DNA of 8,184 nucleotides, taken from positions 1 through 8,184 of the forward strand of contig JARFPR010000545.1 of the NCBI GenBank assembly GCA_029288195.1, written 5' to 3'. Shown here in pieces: positions 1-5,952 of this stretch. The notes beneath the pieces are model-generated. The model did not search any database, was not told where the DNA came from, and saw only the letters and a program-made list of their open reading frames with translations. The position numbers and the translations under genes were made by a program. The stretch comes from Gammaproteobacteria bacterium (GTDB taxonomy: Bacteria; Pseudomonadota; Gammaproteobacteria; GCA-001735895). Every line of letters starts with the position of its first letter. The first letter of the stretch is position 1.

Positions 1-66
1 CAATTCGGGCATTCGCGTTAAACCGTGGAATTATTCTGCCGCCAGAGAGTAATCGAAGGTACTGGT

Positions 67-88
67 CTTGAAAAGCAAATGTTTCAAG
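67..88 (-). terminator. Weak hairpin downstream of the flavoenzyme gene
   Basis: A perfect 7-bp inverted repeat (CTTGAAA / TTTCAAG) with an 8-base loop lies about 40 bases past the TAG stop of the minus-strand flavoenzyme gene. It could end the cupin-flavoenzyme transcript. The stem is AT-rich and no run of U follows on the minus strand, so this is at best a weak intrinsic terminator. The rest of positions 1-126 shows no supportable gene. Confidence 0.22.
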
Positions 89-126
89 CCAGGTGTTCAA
101 ACAGCTTTATCCTGGGGCTGCAGCGG

Positions 127-1452
127 CTAAACTTCCTTGCGCGCCTTCCATAACTCCCAGGCCAGCCGGGCCCTGACGCCGATGCCGAGTAAGGGCCGGA
201 TCGGCAACAGGTTGGGTTCCCCCAGGCTTTGCATGTATCCAATCAGTTCGTTGTCGATGCCACAGGCCATGTCGGCGGCAAGCATGCCGCCTGCAGTACC
301 CTTGGTAACCCCGACCGCATTCTGACAAACCGAGGTGTAGACGTTATCCGCAAGTCGGCCAAAACCCGGTGAACCGTTTTGCGACAGGCAGATAAATCCG
401 GTCCAGGTGTATTCCATGTTGACCTCGGGCAGCATTGGAAAACGTTCGTCGAACAGGCGTTTATGGCGGCGTGCAATTTCAGCCTGGTAGGAAGCCGCTT
501 CGCGCATCGACGGGTTATAGTAAATATTGTTGCGAATCAGAATGCGGTGATCATTGGTGAAGCGCATGGTGATCGAGGCAAACGCGTTTGCCGGCGTGAC
601 CCCCCAGTTGTCTTCGCAGCCAATGGCCTCGCGTTCTTCGCCTGTTAGCTGCCTGCTCAGGCTGGCATTGGCCGCAAACGGCAGCAGCCGGCGTTGGTAA
701 AAACCAAACTTTTCGGCGAAGGCGTTGACACCCAGAATCAGCTGCTTTGCCTCGATCGCTCCAGCCGGCGTTGTCACCTTGATATCCGTGCCGGTGTCGA
801 GACCCATGACCGGGGTGTTCTCATAAACCGTTACATTCTCGGGCATGTTATCGGCGAGGCCTCGCACCAGCGCGGCGGGATTGAGCAACCGGCAACCCGG
901 GGTATAAACCGCCGCCTTGAAGTGGGTAGTACCGAGACGCTTATCCAGATCCGCCTTGTCGATCCAGGTGAAGGATTCATCGAGTGCCTCGAGTTCACGC
1001 GCGAACGGCTCGAGCATGTCGCGGACTCCCTGGTCGGAACTCGCGGTTTGATACTTGCCCGGTTGACTCCAGTCACAATCGATACCGTAGCGATCGATCT
1101 GGGTTTCGTGGTAGGCGATCGCGGCGCGTGCCAGCGCCATGTAGCGATGTGAGCCCTCGAGTTCATCCATCGAGCTACCGACCACATGCGGCAAATCGAT
1201 CGCAAATCCCGAATTACGTCCCGAGGCGTTCTCTCCAACTTCACCGGCATCGATCAGTGCGATAGTATCGACGGGTCGATTCTCGGCGAGGCGGCGAGCC
1301 GCGGCCAGGCCTGCATAGCCGGCGCCGATAACCACCCAGTCAAACTTGCGCGACTCGGCCAGCGCCGGATGAGGGGTTCGTGGCGGCAGGATGTGGCTCC
1401 AGCCATTGGTATCGTCGTTTACCGGTAGCTGGGAAACCTGTTGGCTGGTCAT
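127..1452 (-). CDS. FAD-dependent amine/amino-acid oxidoreductase (DAO/DadA family)
   Basis: A 441-residue flavoprotein of the DAO superfamily (glycine oxidase, sarcosine oxidase, DadA, gamma-glutamylputrescine oxidase), whose members oxidise C-N bonds of amines and amino acids with FAD. An N-terminal segment (about residues 15-30, NGWSHILPPRTPHPAL) precedes the dinucleotide-binding motif VVIGAGYAGLAAARRL (40-55). ENASGRNSGF (74-83) is the second FAD-contacting signature of the family. GVTKGTAGGMLAADMACG (381-398) is the C-terminal FAD-binding helix region. No signal peptide is seen, so it should act in the cytoplasm. The ATG overlaps the cupin stop codon as ATGA, so the two genes are probably co-transcribed and translationally coupled. 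It lies divergent from an MttB-family gene, so a secondary or tertiary N-methyl amine such as a demethylated betaine is a reasonable substrate guess. The sequence does not fix the substrate. The gene ends in TAG; the next in-frame stop is only ten codons on. Confidence 0.9.
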   Translation of the reverse strand: MTSQQVSQLPVNDDTNGWSHILPPRTPHPALAESRKFDWVVIGAGYAGLAAARRLAENRPVDTIALIDAGEVGENASGRNSGFAIDLPHVVGSSMDELEGSHRYMALARAAIAYHETQIDRYGIDCDWSQPGKYQTASSDQGVRDMLEPFARELEALDESFTWIDKADLDKRLGTTHFKAAVYTPGCRLLNPAALVRGLADNMPENVTVYENTPVMGLDTGTDIKVTTPAGAIEAKQLILGVNAFAEKFGFYQRRLLPFAANASLSRQLTGEEREAIGCEDNWGVTPANAFASITMRFTNDHRILIRNNIYYNPSMREAASYQAEIARRHKRLFDERFPMLPEVNMEYTWTGFICLSQNGSPGFGRLADNVYTSVCQNAVGVTKGTAGGMLAADMACGIDNELIGYMQSLGEPNLLPIRPLLGIGVRARLAWELWKARKEV

Positions 1453-1805
1453 TCGACTTGATGCCAGTTGGACGGGTGTATCGCGAAATGAATCAACGCC
1501 GACTCGGCTTCATAGATCAGTTCGGTACCCTTTGGTAACCAGATACAGTCCCGGGCTTTGAGTTCGTGCATCTCTTCGTTCGCATGCAGTTTGAGTACGC
1601 CATCAAACACGGTCAGCACTTCATCATACTGGAGGGTCCACGGAATTCGTGCGTTAGTCAGCTTGCCCCACCCCGTACCCAACTCGGTACCATCCTCAAC
1701 GCCGCAAATCCCCGACACCTCGGCCATTTCGCCGTATTCGAAACGCGGCACAAACTCAAGCGCATCGAAACGCTGTAAGCGCACCGGCGCCTTTTCACTC
1801 GCCAT
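1449..1805 (-). CDS. EutQ-like cupin-domain protein
   Basis: A 118-residue single-domain cupin. The stretch IPWTLQYDEVLTVFDG (about residues 54-69) followed by the WLPKGTELIYE segment (89-99) and the HPSNW ending matches the cupin part of EutQ, the ethanolamine-utilisation protein, and related stand-alone cupins. Typical cupins bind metal through HxH...E in motif 1 and His in motif 2. Here those histidines are replaced (P55/T57 region and L96/I97), while E62 and the PxG turn (91-93) remain, so a canonical metal centre is unlikely, as in EutQ. The ATG has a GAGA stretch about 7 bases upstream as a modest ribosome binding site. It is the first gene of the minus-strand arm and overlaps the flavoenzyme gene by ATGA. 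No other ethanolamine or microcompartment genes are present, so the role is probably accessory to amine breakdown in the cytoplasm. The exact function is unknown. Confidence 0.82.
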   Translation of the reverse strand: MASEKAPVRLQRFDALEFVPRFEYGEMAEVSGICGVEDGTELGTGWGKLTNARIPWTLQYDEVLTVFDGVLKLHANEEMHELKARDCIWLPKGTELIYEAESALIHFAIHPSNWHQVE

Positions 1806-1819
1806 ATCGTTTTCTCATA

Positions 1820-1847
1820 TTGCAATAAACATACAGTTCTGTATATT
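1820..1847 (+). promoter_or_regulatory. Candidate sigma70 promoter for the regulator-methyltransferase arm
   Basis: TTGCAA (1820-1825, 4 of 6 to the -35 consensus) and TATATT (1842-1847, 5 of 6 to the -10 consensus) are separated by 16 bp. This places a start site near 1853-1855. The first ATACAG palindrome occupies the spacer and overlaps the -10 box, and the second begins at the predicted start site, the layout expected for an autorepressed TetR gene. A matching minus-strand promoter for the cupin gene was sought but none stood out. Confidence 0.5.
1831..1844. promoter_or_regulatory. Operator copy 1 (ATACAG-TT-CTGTAT palindrome)
   Basis: A perfect 6-2-6 inverted repeat in the divergent intergenic region. 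With its left flank TAAAC (from 1826) it matches the second copy at 16 of 19 positions. The adjacent TetR-family protein is the obvious candidate ligand. It covers the spacer and start of the -10 box of the plus-strand promoter and lies about 26 bases from the cupin start, so binding could control both arms. Confidence 0.62.
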
Positions 1848-1852
1848 TAAAC

Positions 1853-1866
1853 ATACATACCTGTAT
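1853..1866. promoter_or_regulatory. Operator copy 2 (ATACA-TACC-TGTAT palindrome)
   Basis: A 5-4-5 inverted repeat with the same ATACA/TGTAT half-sites as copy 1, preceded by the same TAAAC flank. It begins exactly 22 bp after copy 1, about two helical turns, so two dimers could bind on the same face of the DNA. It overlaps an ATG at 1865, which is one reason to prefer the ATG at 1877 as the regulator start. Confidence 0.6.
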
Positions 1867-1876
1867 GGGATCAACA

Positions 1877-2548
1877 ATGCCAGATACCAGCCTACTCGAA
1901 GAGATCGCGAATCGCGGAATTGCGAATACGGACCGCAAACAGCTGCAGAGAATCGACTGGTTGCTGAGTGCGCTTGAGATCTTCGTCGCGGAGGGCATCG
2001 ATGCGGTCCGGATTACGCGACTGGCACAGGACCTCGGTGTAACCCGTGGCAGCTTTTACTGGCATTTCGAGAACCGGGAAGACCTGATCGAGGCATTGGT
2101 GAGTTACTGGAAAGACAAGAATACGAGGGCCGTTACCGAATCGGTCGCCAATGCGTCGAACCTTGCGGAGGGGATTTTCCGTTTTTTTGAAACCTGTATC
2201 GACGCCGCGCTATTCGACCCGAGACTGGACCTTGCGTTACGGGAATGGGCACGGCGATCCAGCGAGGTTCGTAGCATGGTGGATATTGAGGATGAAGCTC
2301 GTATTTCCTCGCTATGCGAATTTTTCACCCGCTTTGGATACGCAATGCCGGATGCGCTGATTCGTGCGCGCGTTCTCTACTATTCCCAGATAGGATTTTA
2401 TGCACTCGAAGTAAAGGAACCCCTGACAACCCGGTTGGGTTATACCGCAGCCTATTTCGAATGTTTTACCGGCCAGCAGCTCAATCCTTTAGACGCCGAA
2501 AATTTTCGTAACTACATTCTCGAGACTTATGGAGACAAGCTGACATGA
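1877..2548 (+). CDS. TetR/AcrR-family transcriptional regulator
   Basis: A 223-residue one-domain repressor-type protein of normal TetR length. The N-terminal DNA-binding domain spans about residues 25-72. Its helix-turn-helix ITRLAQDLGVTRGSFYWHF (46-64) carries the family signature of a glycine turn and a recognition helix ending in YxHF. The C-terminal ligand and dimer domain is divergent, as usual, so the effector cannot be read; a methylated amine or a breakdown product is the contextual guess. I chose ATG 1877 because GGGA sits 6 bases upstream. The in-frame ATG at 1865 has no ribosome binding site and lies inside the second palindrome. The stop overlaps the methyltransferase ATG (ATGA, 2545-2548), so regulator and enzyme are one operon. 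It probably represses its own operon and the divergent cupin-flavoenzyme pair through the two upstream palindromes. Confidence 0.9.
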   Translation: MPDTSLLEEIANRGIANTDRKQLQRIDWLLSALEIFVAEGIDAVRITRLAQDLGVTRGSFYWHFENREDLIEALVSYWKDKNTRAVTESVANASNLAEGIFRFFETCIDAALFDPRLDLALREWARRSSEVRSMVDIEDEARISSLCEFFTRFGYAMPDALIRARVLYYSQIGFYALEVKEPLTTRLGYTAAYFECFTGQQLNPLDAENFRNYILETYGDKLT

Positions 2549-4074
2549 GCAGAAGATCCCGACGCGGCAGACATCACGGCGTGGCCGACACATCGCATCA
2601 ACGCCAGGTTAGCTACCGTAATCTGAAAAATCCCCTACTCAGGCAACCCGCCTTCAGCCAGGACCGACTCGAGGCCATTCATGACACAGCGCTGCGCGTT
2701 ATCCAGGAGCTTGGCATCAAGGTGCTTAACGACGAAGCCCGACGCTATTACAAGCAGGCCGGTGCCAGTGTCGACGAAGAGTCGCAAATGGTAAAAATTG
2801 ATCGCGCGCTGGTCACCTCGGCCCTCGAGTCAGCACCGAGTGAGTTTGTCCTTCACGGCAGATCACCCAAGTTCGATGTCAGCATGGGCGGGGACAATGT
2901 CGCGTTCGTTTCCGTTGGCGGTGCGCCGCATATTTCTGATCTCGATCACGGCAAGCGTCCGGCAACCCTCGAGGATACGCGTAACATCATCAAGCTATGC
3001 GAGCACTTCGACGTGATACACCTGCAGTCACCTAACGTCGAGTCGCAGGACATTCCGGTTCATCTGCGTCATTATCGAACTACTGAAAGTCAGCTCAGCC
3101 TGAGTCAGAAGCCATTTTTTATCTTTGCGCGTGGCTCAGGACAGGTAGAGGATGCCTTTGCAATGACCCGTATTGCCTATGGTCTGAGCCAGGAAGAATT
3201 CGAGGCCAGGCCCTGTTGCTATACCGTGATCAACACCAATTCACCTCGTCAGCTCGACATACCGATGTGCCAGGGCATCATCGATTTTGCCCGGTCCGGC
3301 CAGGTATCGGTGATAACCCCGTTTACCCTTGCCGGCGCGATGGCCCCCGTGACCATGCCCGGAGCACTGGTGCTGCAACATGCCGAGGCGCTCGCCGGGA
3401 TAGTATTGTCACAAATCGTCCGCCCGGGCGCCCCGGTCATATATGGATCGTTTACTTCCAACGTTGATATGAAATCGGGCTCACCGGCCTTCGGCACCCC
3501 CGAGTTCGTGCAGGCGGCTTTCGGCGCCGGCCAGCTGGCGCGCCATATCAAGCTTCCCTGGCGCGGTTCGGCAGCGACTGCATCCAATGCCCCGGATGAA
3601 CAGGCGGTATACGAATACCTGATGTCGGCCTGGGGCAGTATCCTCGGCGGAGTCAATATGATGGTGCACGCGGCCGGATGGCTCGAGGGCGGCCTCACAG
3701 GTTCGATGGAAAAGCTCATTCTCGATATCGAGATGCTGCAAATCTTCGCTGAGATTTTCAACCCGCTTAACAGCGACGATGCGGAGCTCGCTTACGAAGC
3801 CATTGCCAGCGTCGAACCGGGCAGTCATTTTTTCGGTTGTGAACACACCCTGGAACGTTATCAAACCGCATTTTACGAACCACTGGTCTCGGACTGGAGC
3901 AATTTCGGCCAGTGGACCGACAGCGGCAGCAAGACCGCGACACAACGCGCTAACGGCATCTGGAAGAAAATTCTGCAGGAATATGAAGCACCCGCACTGG
4001 ACGCAGCGCGCCTGGAGGAATTAGCGGAGTTTATCGAGCGGCGCAGCGCCGAGGGCGGCGCAGCAGTTGCCTGA
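2545..4074 (+). CDS. Trimethylamine methyltransferase (MttB) superfamily protein, non-pyrrolysine
   Basis: A 509-residue member of the MttB superfamily. Characterised relatives move a methyl group from trimethylamine (pyrrolysine enzymes) or from quaternary amines such as glycine betaine, proline betaine or carnitine (non-pyrrolysine enzymes) to a corrinoid protein. Family-like segments are the N-terminal helix DTALRVIQELGIKVL (47-61), the strand TPFTLAGAMAPVTMPGAL (258-275), VIYGSFTSNVDMKSGSPAFG (298-317), the DEQAVYE stretch (351-357) and WLEGGLTGSMEKLILDIEML (379-398). There is no in-frame TAG, so no pyrrolysine is encoded; demethylation of a quaternary amine is therefore likelier than of trimethylamine. 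The first 11 residues are unusually Arg/His-rich. A GGAG lies 10 bases before the ATG, which overlaps the TetR stop. No corrinoid protein or methylcorrinoid:folate methyltransferase gene lies in the window, so those partners must be elsewhere or the chemistry differs. The assignment to family is firm; the substrate is unknown. Confidence 0.9.
   Translation: MSRRSRRGRHHGVADTSHQRQVSYRNLKNPLLRQPAFSQDRLEAIHDTALRVIQELGIKVLNDEARRYYKQAGASVDEESQMVKIDRALVTSALESAPSEFVLHGRSPKFDVSMGGDNVAFVSVGGAPHISDLDHGKRPATLEDTRNIIKLCEHFDVIHLQSPNVESQDIPVHLRHYRTTESQLSLSQKPFFIFARGSGQVEDAFAMTRIAYGLSQEEFEARPCCYTVINTNSPRQLDIPMCQGIIDFARSGQVSVITPFTLAGAMAPVTMPGALVLQHAEALAGIVLSQIVRPGAPVIYGSFTSNVDMKSGSPAFGTPEFVQAAFGAGQLARHIKLPWRGSAATASNAPDEQAVYEYLMSAWGSILGGVNMMVHAAGWLEGGLTGSMEKLILDIEMLQIFAEIFNPLNSDDAELAYEAIASVEPGSHFFGCEHTLERYQTAFYEPLVSDWSNFGQWTDSGSKTATQRANGIWKKILQEYEAPALDAARLEELAEFIERRSAEGGAAVA
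4039..4051. repeat. GC-rich palindrome in the 3' end of the methyltransferase gene
   Basis: CGGCGC-A-GCGCCG is a perfect 13-base palindrome inside the last codons of the methyltransferase. As RNA it can fold as a 5-bp stem with a 3-base loop. The two convergent genes leave only 2 bp between stops, so any terminator here must lie within coding sequence. No U-tract follows on the plus strand, and part of the pattern may simply reflect codons for Arg, Ala and Gly. Confidence 0.2.
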
Positions 4075-4076
4075 AG

Positions 4077-5624
4077 TTAAAGGTTGCGGGATTTTCCCCG
4101 CGCCTGGGTGAATTCATAGGACTCTTGCGGAACCTTGCGCGCACTGGCCTTTCTGAATTCGAGATCGGGAATTTCGGTAATCGGACGTTGCGGTCGCAAT
4201 TTGTAGAAAGAGGTGCTTGCGTGTTCAAGCGAAGTCTTATGATCGCGTGGATTTCGGCGCGCCCAGAATTCTATTTCCAGCAATAGTGGTTGGCCGCTCT
4301 GGTAGGCCTCGGCAGCAAATTTTTCGATATCTTCTACCGTGGCAACACTGTGAAACTCGCCTTTGTATGCAACGCCGGTTACGGTTTTAACATCGAGCAG
4401 GTAGGGAACCACGTACGGACCGTTAACAACGATCGATTTCTGCGAACTCGCAATATGCGCTTTGTGGGCGGGTCCCATACTGTGAACCTTGGTAATGACA
4501 GGGCGTTTGAACTGTCCCCGATCACCATCTGCATCAGCCCACATTTCGAGCGTCATACCGAGGTATCCGTCATACTCGTCAGGTTCCGGGGTCGCATCGG
4601 CCGTCCAGCCTTCACCAAGGGTGATATTAACAGTTTGATGTTCGCCCTCACGGATCAGAGCCAGTGCGAGTGTCTCCCCTACCCGGTGTTGTCCAATCAT
4701 CCTGATCGCCTGCTCGGTACCGGTTACTTCTGCATCATTGATCCGGTAGATGACATCATGCAGGAAAATTTGTCCCGAGCCCGGACCTTCCTCCGGTGTA
4801 CTGGTGACTACCAGCGCACCTCCACCACCTGGCACATCAAAGACTTCCGCCTCATCCGGAGTCAGCGCGGCAACAATATCGGTTAAGCCTGCATCACCCC
4901 AGCTCGGTGGGCCCTGGCGCAACTCGGCCACCACCTGTTTCACCAGGTTGATTGGTACTGCAAAGCCAACTCCGACATTGGCGCCAAAGCGCGTGGTTTC
5001 GATAGCCGTGTTAATTCCGATCACGTTACCCTTGCGGTTAAACAGTGCACCGCCCGAATTACCTGGGTTGATCGCCGCATCGGTTTGCAGATAAGGCGTT
5101 GTGCCCTCGCGATAACGTTCCGTATGCGAAATGATGCCTCTGCTGATCGAATCGGGATTTCGTCCAAGCGGGTTACCAACCGCGAAAGTTTCATCGCCCG
5201 GTTGCAAACGATCCGAGTCACCAAGCGTCGCCGCGGGTAAACCCTCGCAATGATCGAGCTGCAGAATCGCGACGTCCGAACGGGGAGTAGCATTGATCAC
5301 CGTGGCCTGAATACCTTCGGTACGATCCCAACCTCTCGGGAATACCTCGACTATTGCGGCGTCGGAGATAACGTGTTGATTAGTCCAGACTTCACAGGTT
5401 CTGGATGAAACCAGGAAGCCGGAGCCGTTGTTGATTTCCCAAACCGTATCGCCAAACTTGTCGACGGTCACATGAGACATGGTACGAATGGATACCGAAA
5501 CATCGAGCATCCTGTCGGTATCGATCTTGTCATGCTTTTCGAGTGCGTGCATGCCCAGCGGAACCATGCTGGCAAATAATCCCAGCACGGCAAATCGCCA
5601 CAAAATCGTACCATTCCAGTTCAT
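4077..5624 (-). CDS. HtrA/DegP-like S1C serine protease with PDZ domain
   Basis: An envelope trypsin-like protease of 515 residues from the chosen ATG (residue numbers below count from a GTG two codons earlier). A hydrophobic segment at about 9-29 should anchor or export it, placing the protease in the periplasm. The catalytic triad is intact: His86 in TNQHVI, Asp119 in RSDVAILQL, and Ser192 in INPGNSGGALF. Cys79 and Cys128 are the only cysteines and could pair near the active site. A PDZ domain spans about 255-340 (GALVVTSTPEEGPG, then FLHDVIYRINDAEV). A less typical region at 353-457 starts like a second PDZ (YDGYLGMTLE) but I cannot recognise its fold. A basic tail follows. The full-length protein is longer than usual one-PDZ DegS-type enzymes and near DegP/DegQ size. 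The role is presumably cleavage of damaged or regulatory envelope proteins; the specific target is unknown. It converges on the methyltransferase gene with a 2-bp gap and seems functionally separate from it. Confidence 0.9.
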   Translation of the reverse strand: MNWNGTILWRFAVLGLFASMVPLGMHALEKHDKIDTDRMLDVSVSIRTMSHVTVDKFGDTVWEINNGSGFLVSSRTCEVWTNQHVISDAAIVEVFPRGWDRTEGIQATVINATPRSDVAILQLDHCEGLPAATLGDSDRLQPGDETFAVGNPLGRNPDSISRGIISHTERYREGTTPYLQTDAAINPGNSGGALFNRKGNVIGINTAIETTRFGANVGVGFAVPINLVKQVVAELRQGPPSWGDAGLTDIVAALTPDEAEVFDVPGGGGALVVTSTPEEGPGSGQIFLHDVIYRINDAEVTGTEQAIRMIGQHRVGETLALALIREGEHQTVNITLGEGWTADATPEPDEYDGYLGMTLEMWADADGDRGQFKRPVITKVHSMGPAHKAHIASSQKSIVVNGPYVVPYLLDVKTVTGVAYKGEFHSVATVEDIEKFAAEAYQSGQPLLLEIEFWARRNPRDHKTSLEHASTSFYKLRPQRPITEIPDLEFRKASARKVPQESYEFTQARGKSRNL

Positions 5625-5626
5625 GC

Positions 5627-5633
5627 TCACCTC
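5627..5633 (-). promoter_or_regulatory. Strong Shine-Dalgarno site that fixes the protease start
   Basis: On the minus strand GAGGTGA matches the anti-Shine-Dalgarno complement over seven bases and leaves proper spacing (5 bases after GAGG) to the ATG at 5622-5624. The upstream GTG at 5628-5630 lies inside this site and is therefore unlikely to be the real start. Confidence 0.7.
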
Positions 5634-5952
5634 GTTTAAATTAGGTAATGTCCCGATGGTTACGTTTTTTATATAGCTTTTTTAATGCCGTTTTTATTAG
5701 AAGCTGCAATATTCAGGCCAATGCCTGTCAACAGTTTCATTAATATATATAGCAGATAAGGGGTAATATTCAGAAATTCCCGTCAGCCATGTATTTTATC
5801 CTGATAAGCGGTCAATAATCCCTGGCTGTAGTATCCGAAAACCGCCCATAATTTAGTCAAAAACCTACCGAATAATATCTATACCAACCGCGTTTCATCG
5901 ACCGTTCTTAGCTTGGGAGCGGAAATTTATCTAGCGATAATTTGCGGCAAAC
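5634..5952. other. AT-rich intergenic region upstream of the protease gene
   Basis: About 320 bases with no supportable gene, visibly richer in A and T than the flanking coding sequence. It should contain the protease promoter and the 3' end of the beta-propeller transcript. Three runs of T (plus strand) begin at 5665, 5678 and 5691, spaced 13 bp apart. A weak AT-rich stem-loop (TTATC-GCTA-GATAA on the minus strand, within 5923-5943) lies just past the propeller stop but has no U-tract. ORFs here are under 20 codons on the strand of the neighbouring genes and have no ribosome binding site that I could see. Confidence 0.6.
5714..5731 (-). promoter_or_regulatory. Possible -35 element overlapping an inverted repeat
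   Basis: The minus strand carries a perfect TTGACA (5731 to 5726) that runs into the inverted repeat CAGGC-CAAT-GCCTG (5714-5727). This could be a regulated promoter for the protease about 100 bases downstream. However, at 17-bp spacing the -10 position reads TGCAGC, which is poor, so the promoter is uncertain. The repeat could instead be a protein-binding site or chance. Confidence 0.25.

Noticed and set aside
33..101. Minus-strand open stretch ending FDYSLAAE before a TAA
   Set aside because: It has no ATG or GTG start and only about 20 codons, and it lies directly behind the flavoenzyme stop; it looks like chance.
127..129. TAG stop of the flavoenzyme as possible pyrrolysine or readthrough codon, given an MttB homologue nearby
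   Set aside because: Readthrough would add only about ten codons before TGA with no recognisable domain, and the MttB-family gene itself has no in-frame TAG, so there is no sign of pyrrolysine use.
694..1152. 152-codon plus-strand frame opposite the flavoenzyme gene
   Set aside because: It lies wholly antisense to a conserved DAO-family coding sequence with intact motifs, so it is a shadow frame.
3249..3945. Long minus-strand open frames (170 and 154 codons) opposite the methyltransferase gene
   Set aside because: They are antisense shadows of a well-conserved coding region, have no ribosome binding site and encode no recognisable protein.
4290..4886. 198-codon plus-strand frame opposite the protease gene
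   Set aside because: It is fully antisense to a protease with an intact triad and PDZ domain and shows no family features.
5800..5905. Tiny minus-strand ORFs in the AT-rich intergenic region, including 13- and 17-codon frames
   Set aside because: They are too short, lack ribosome binding sites and show no similarity I recognise; frames of this size are expected by chance.
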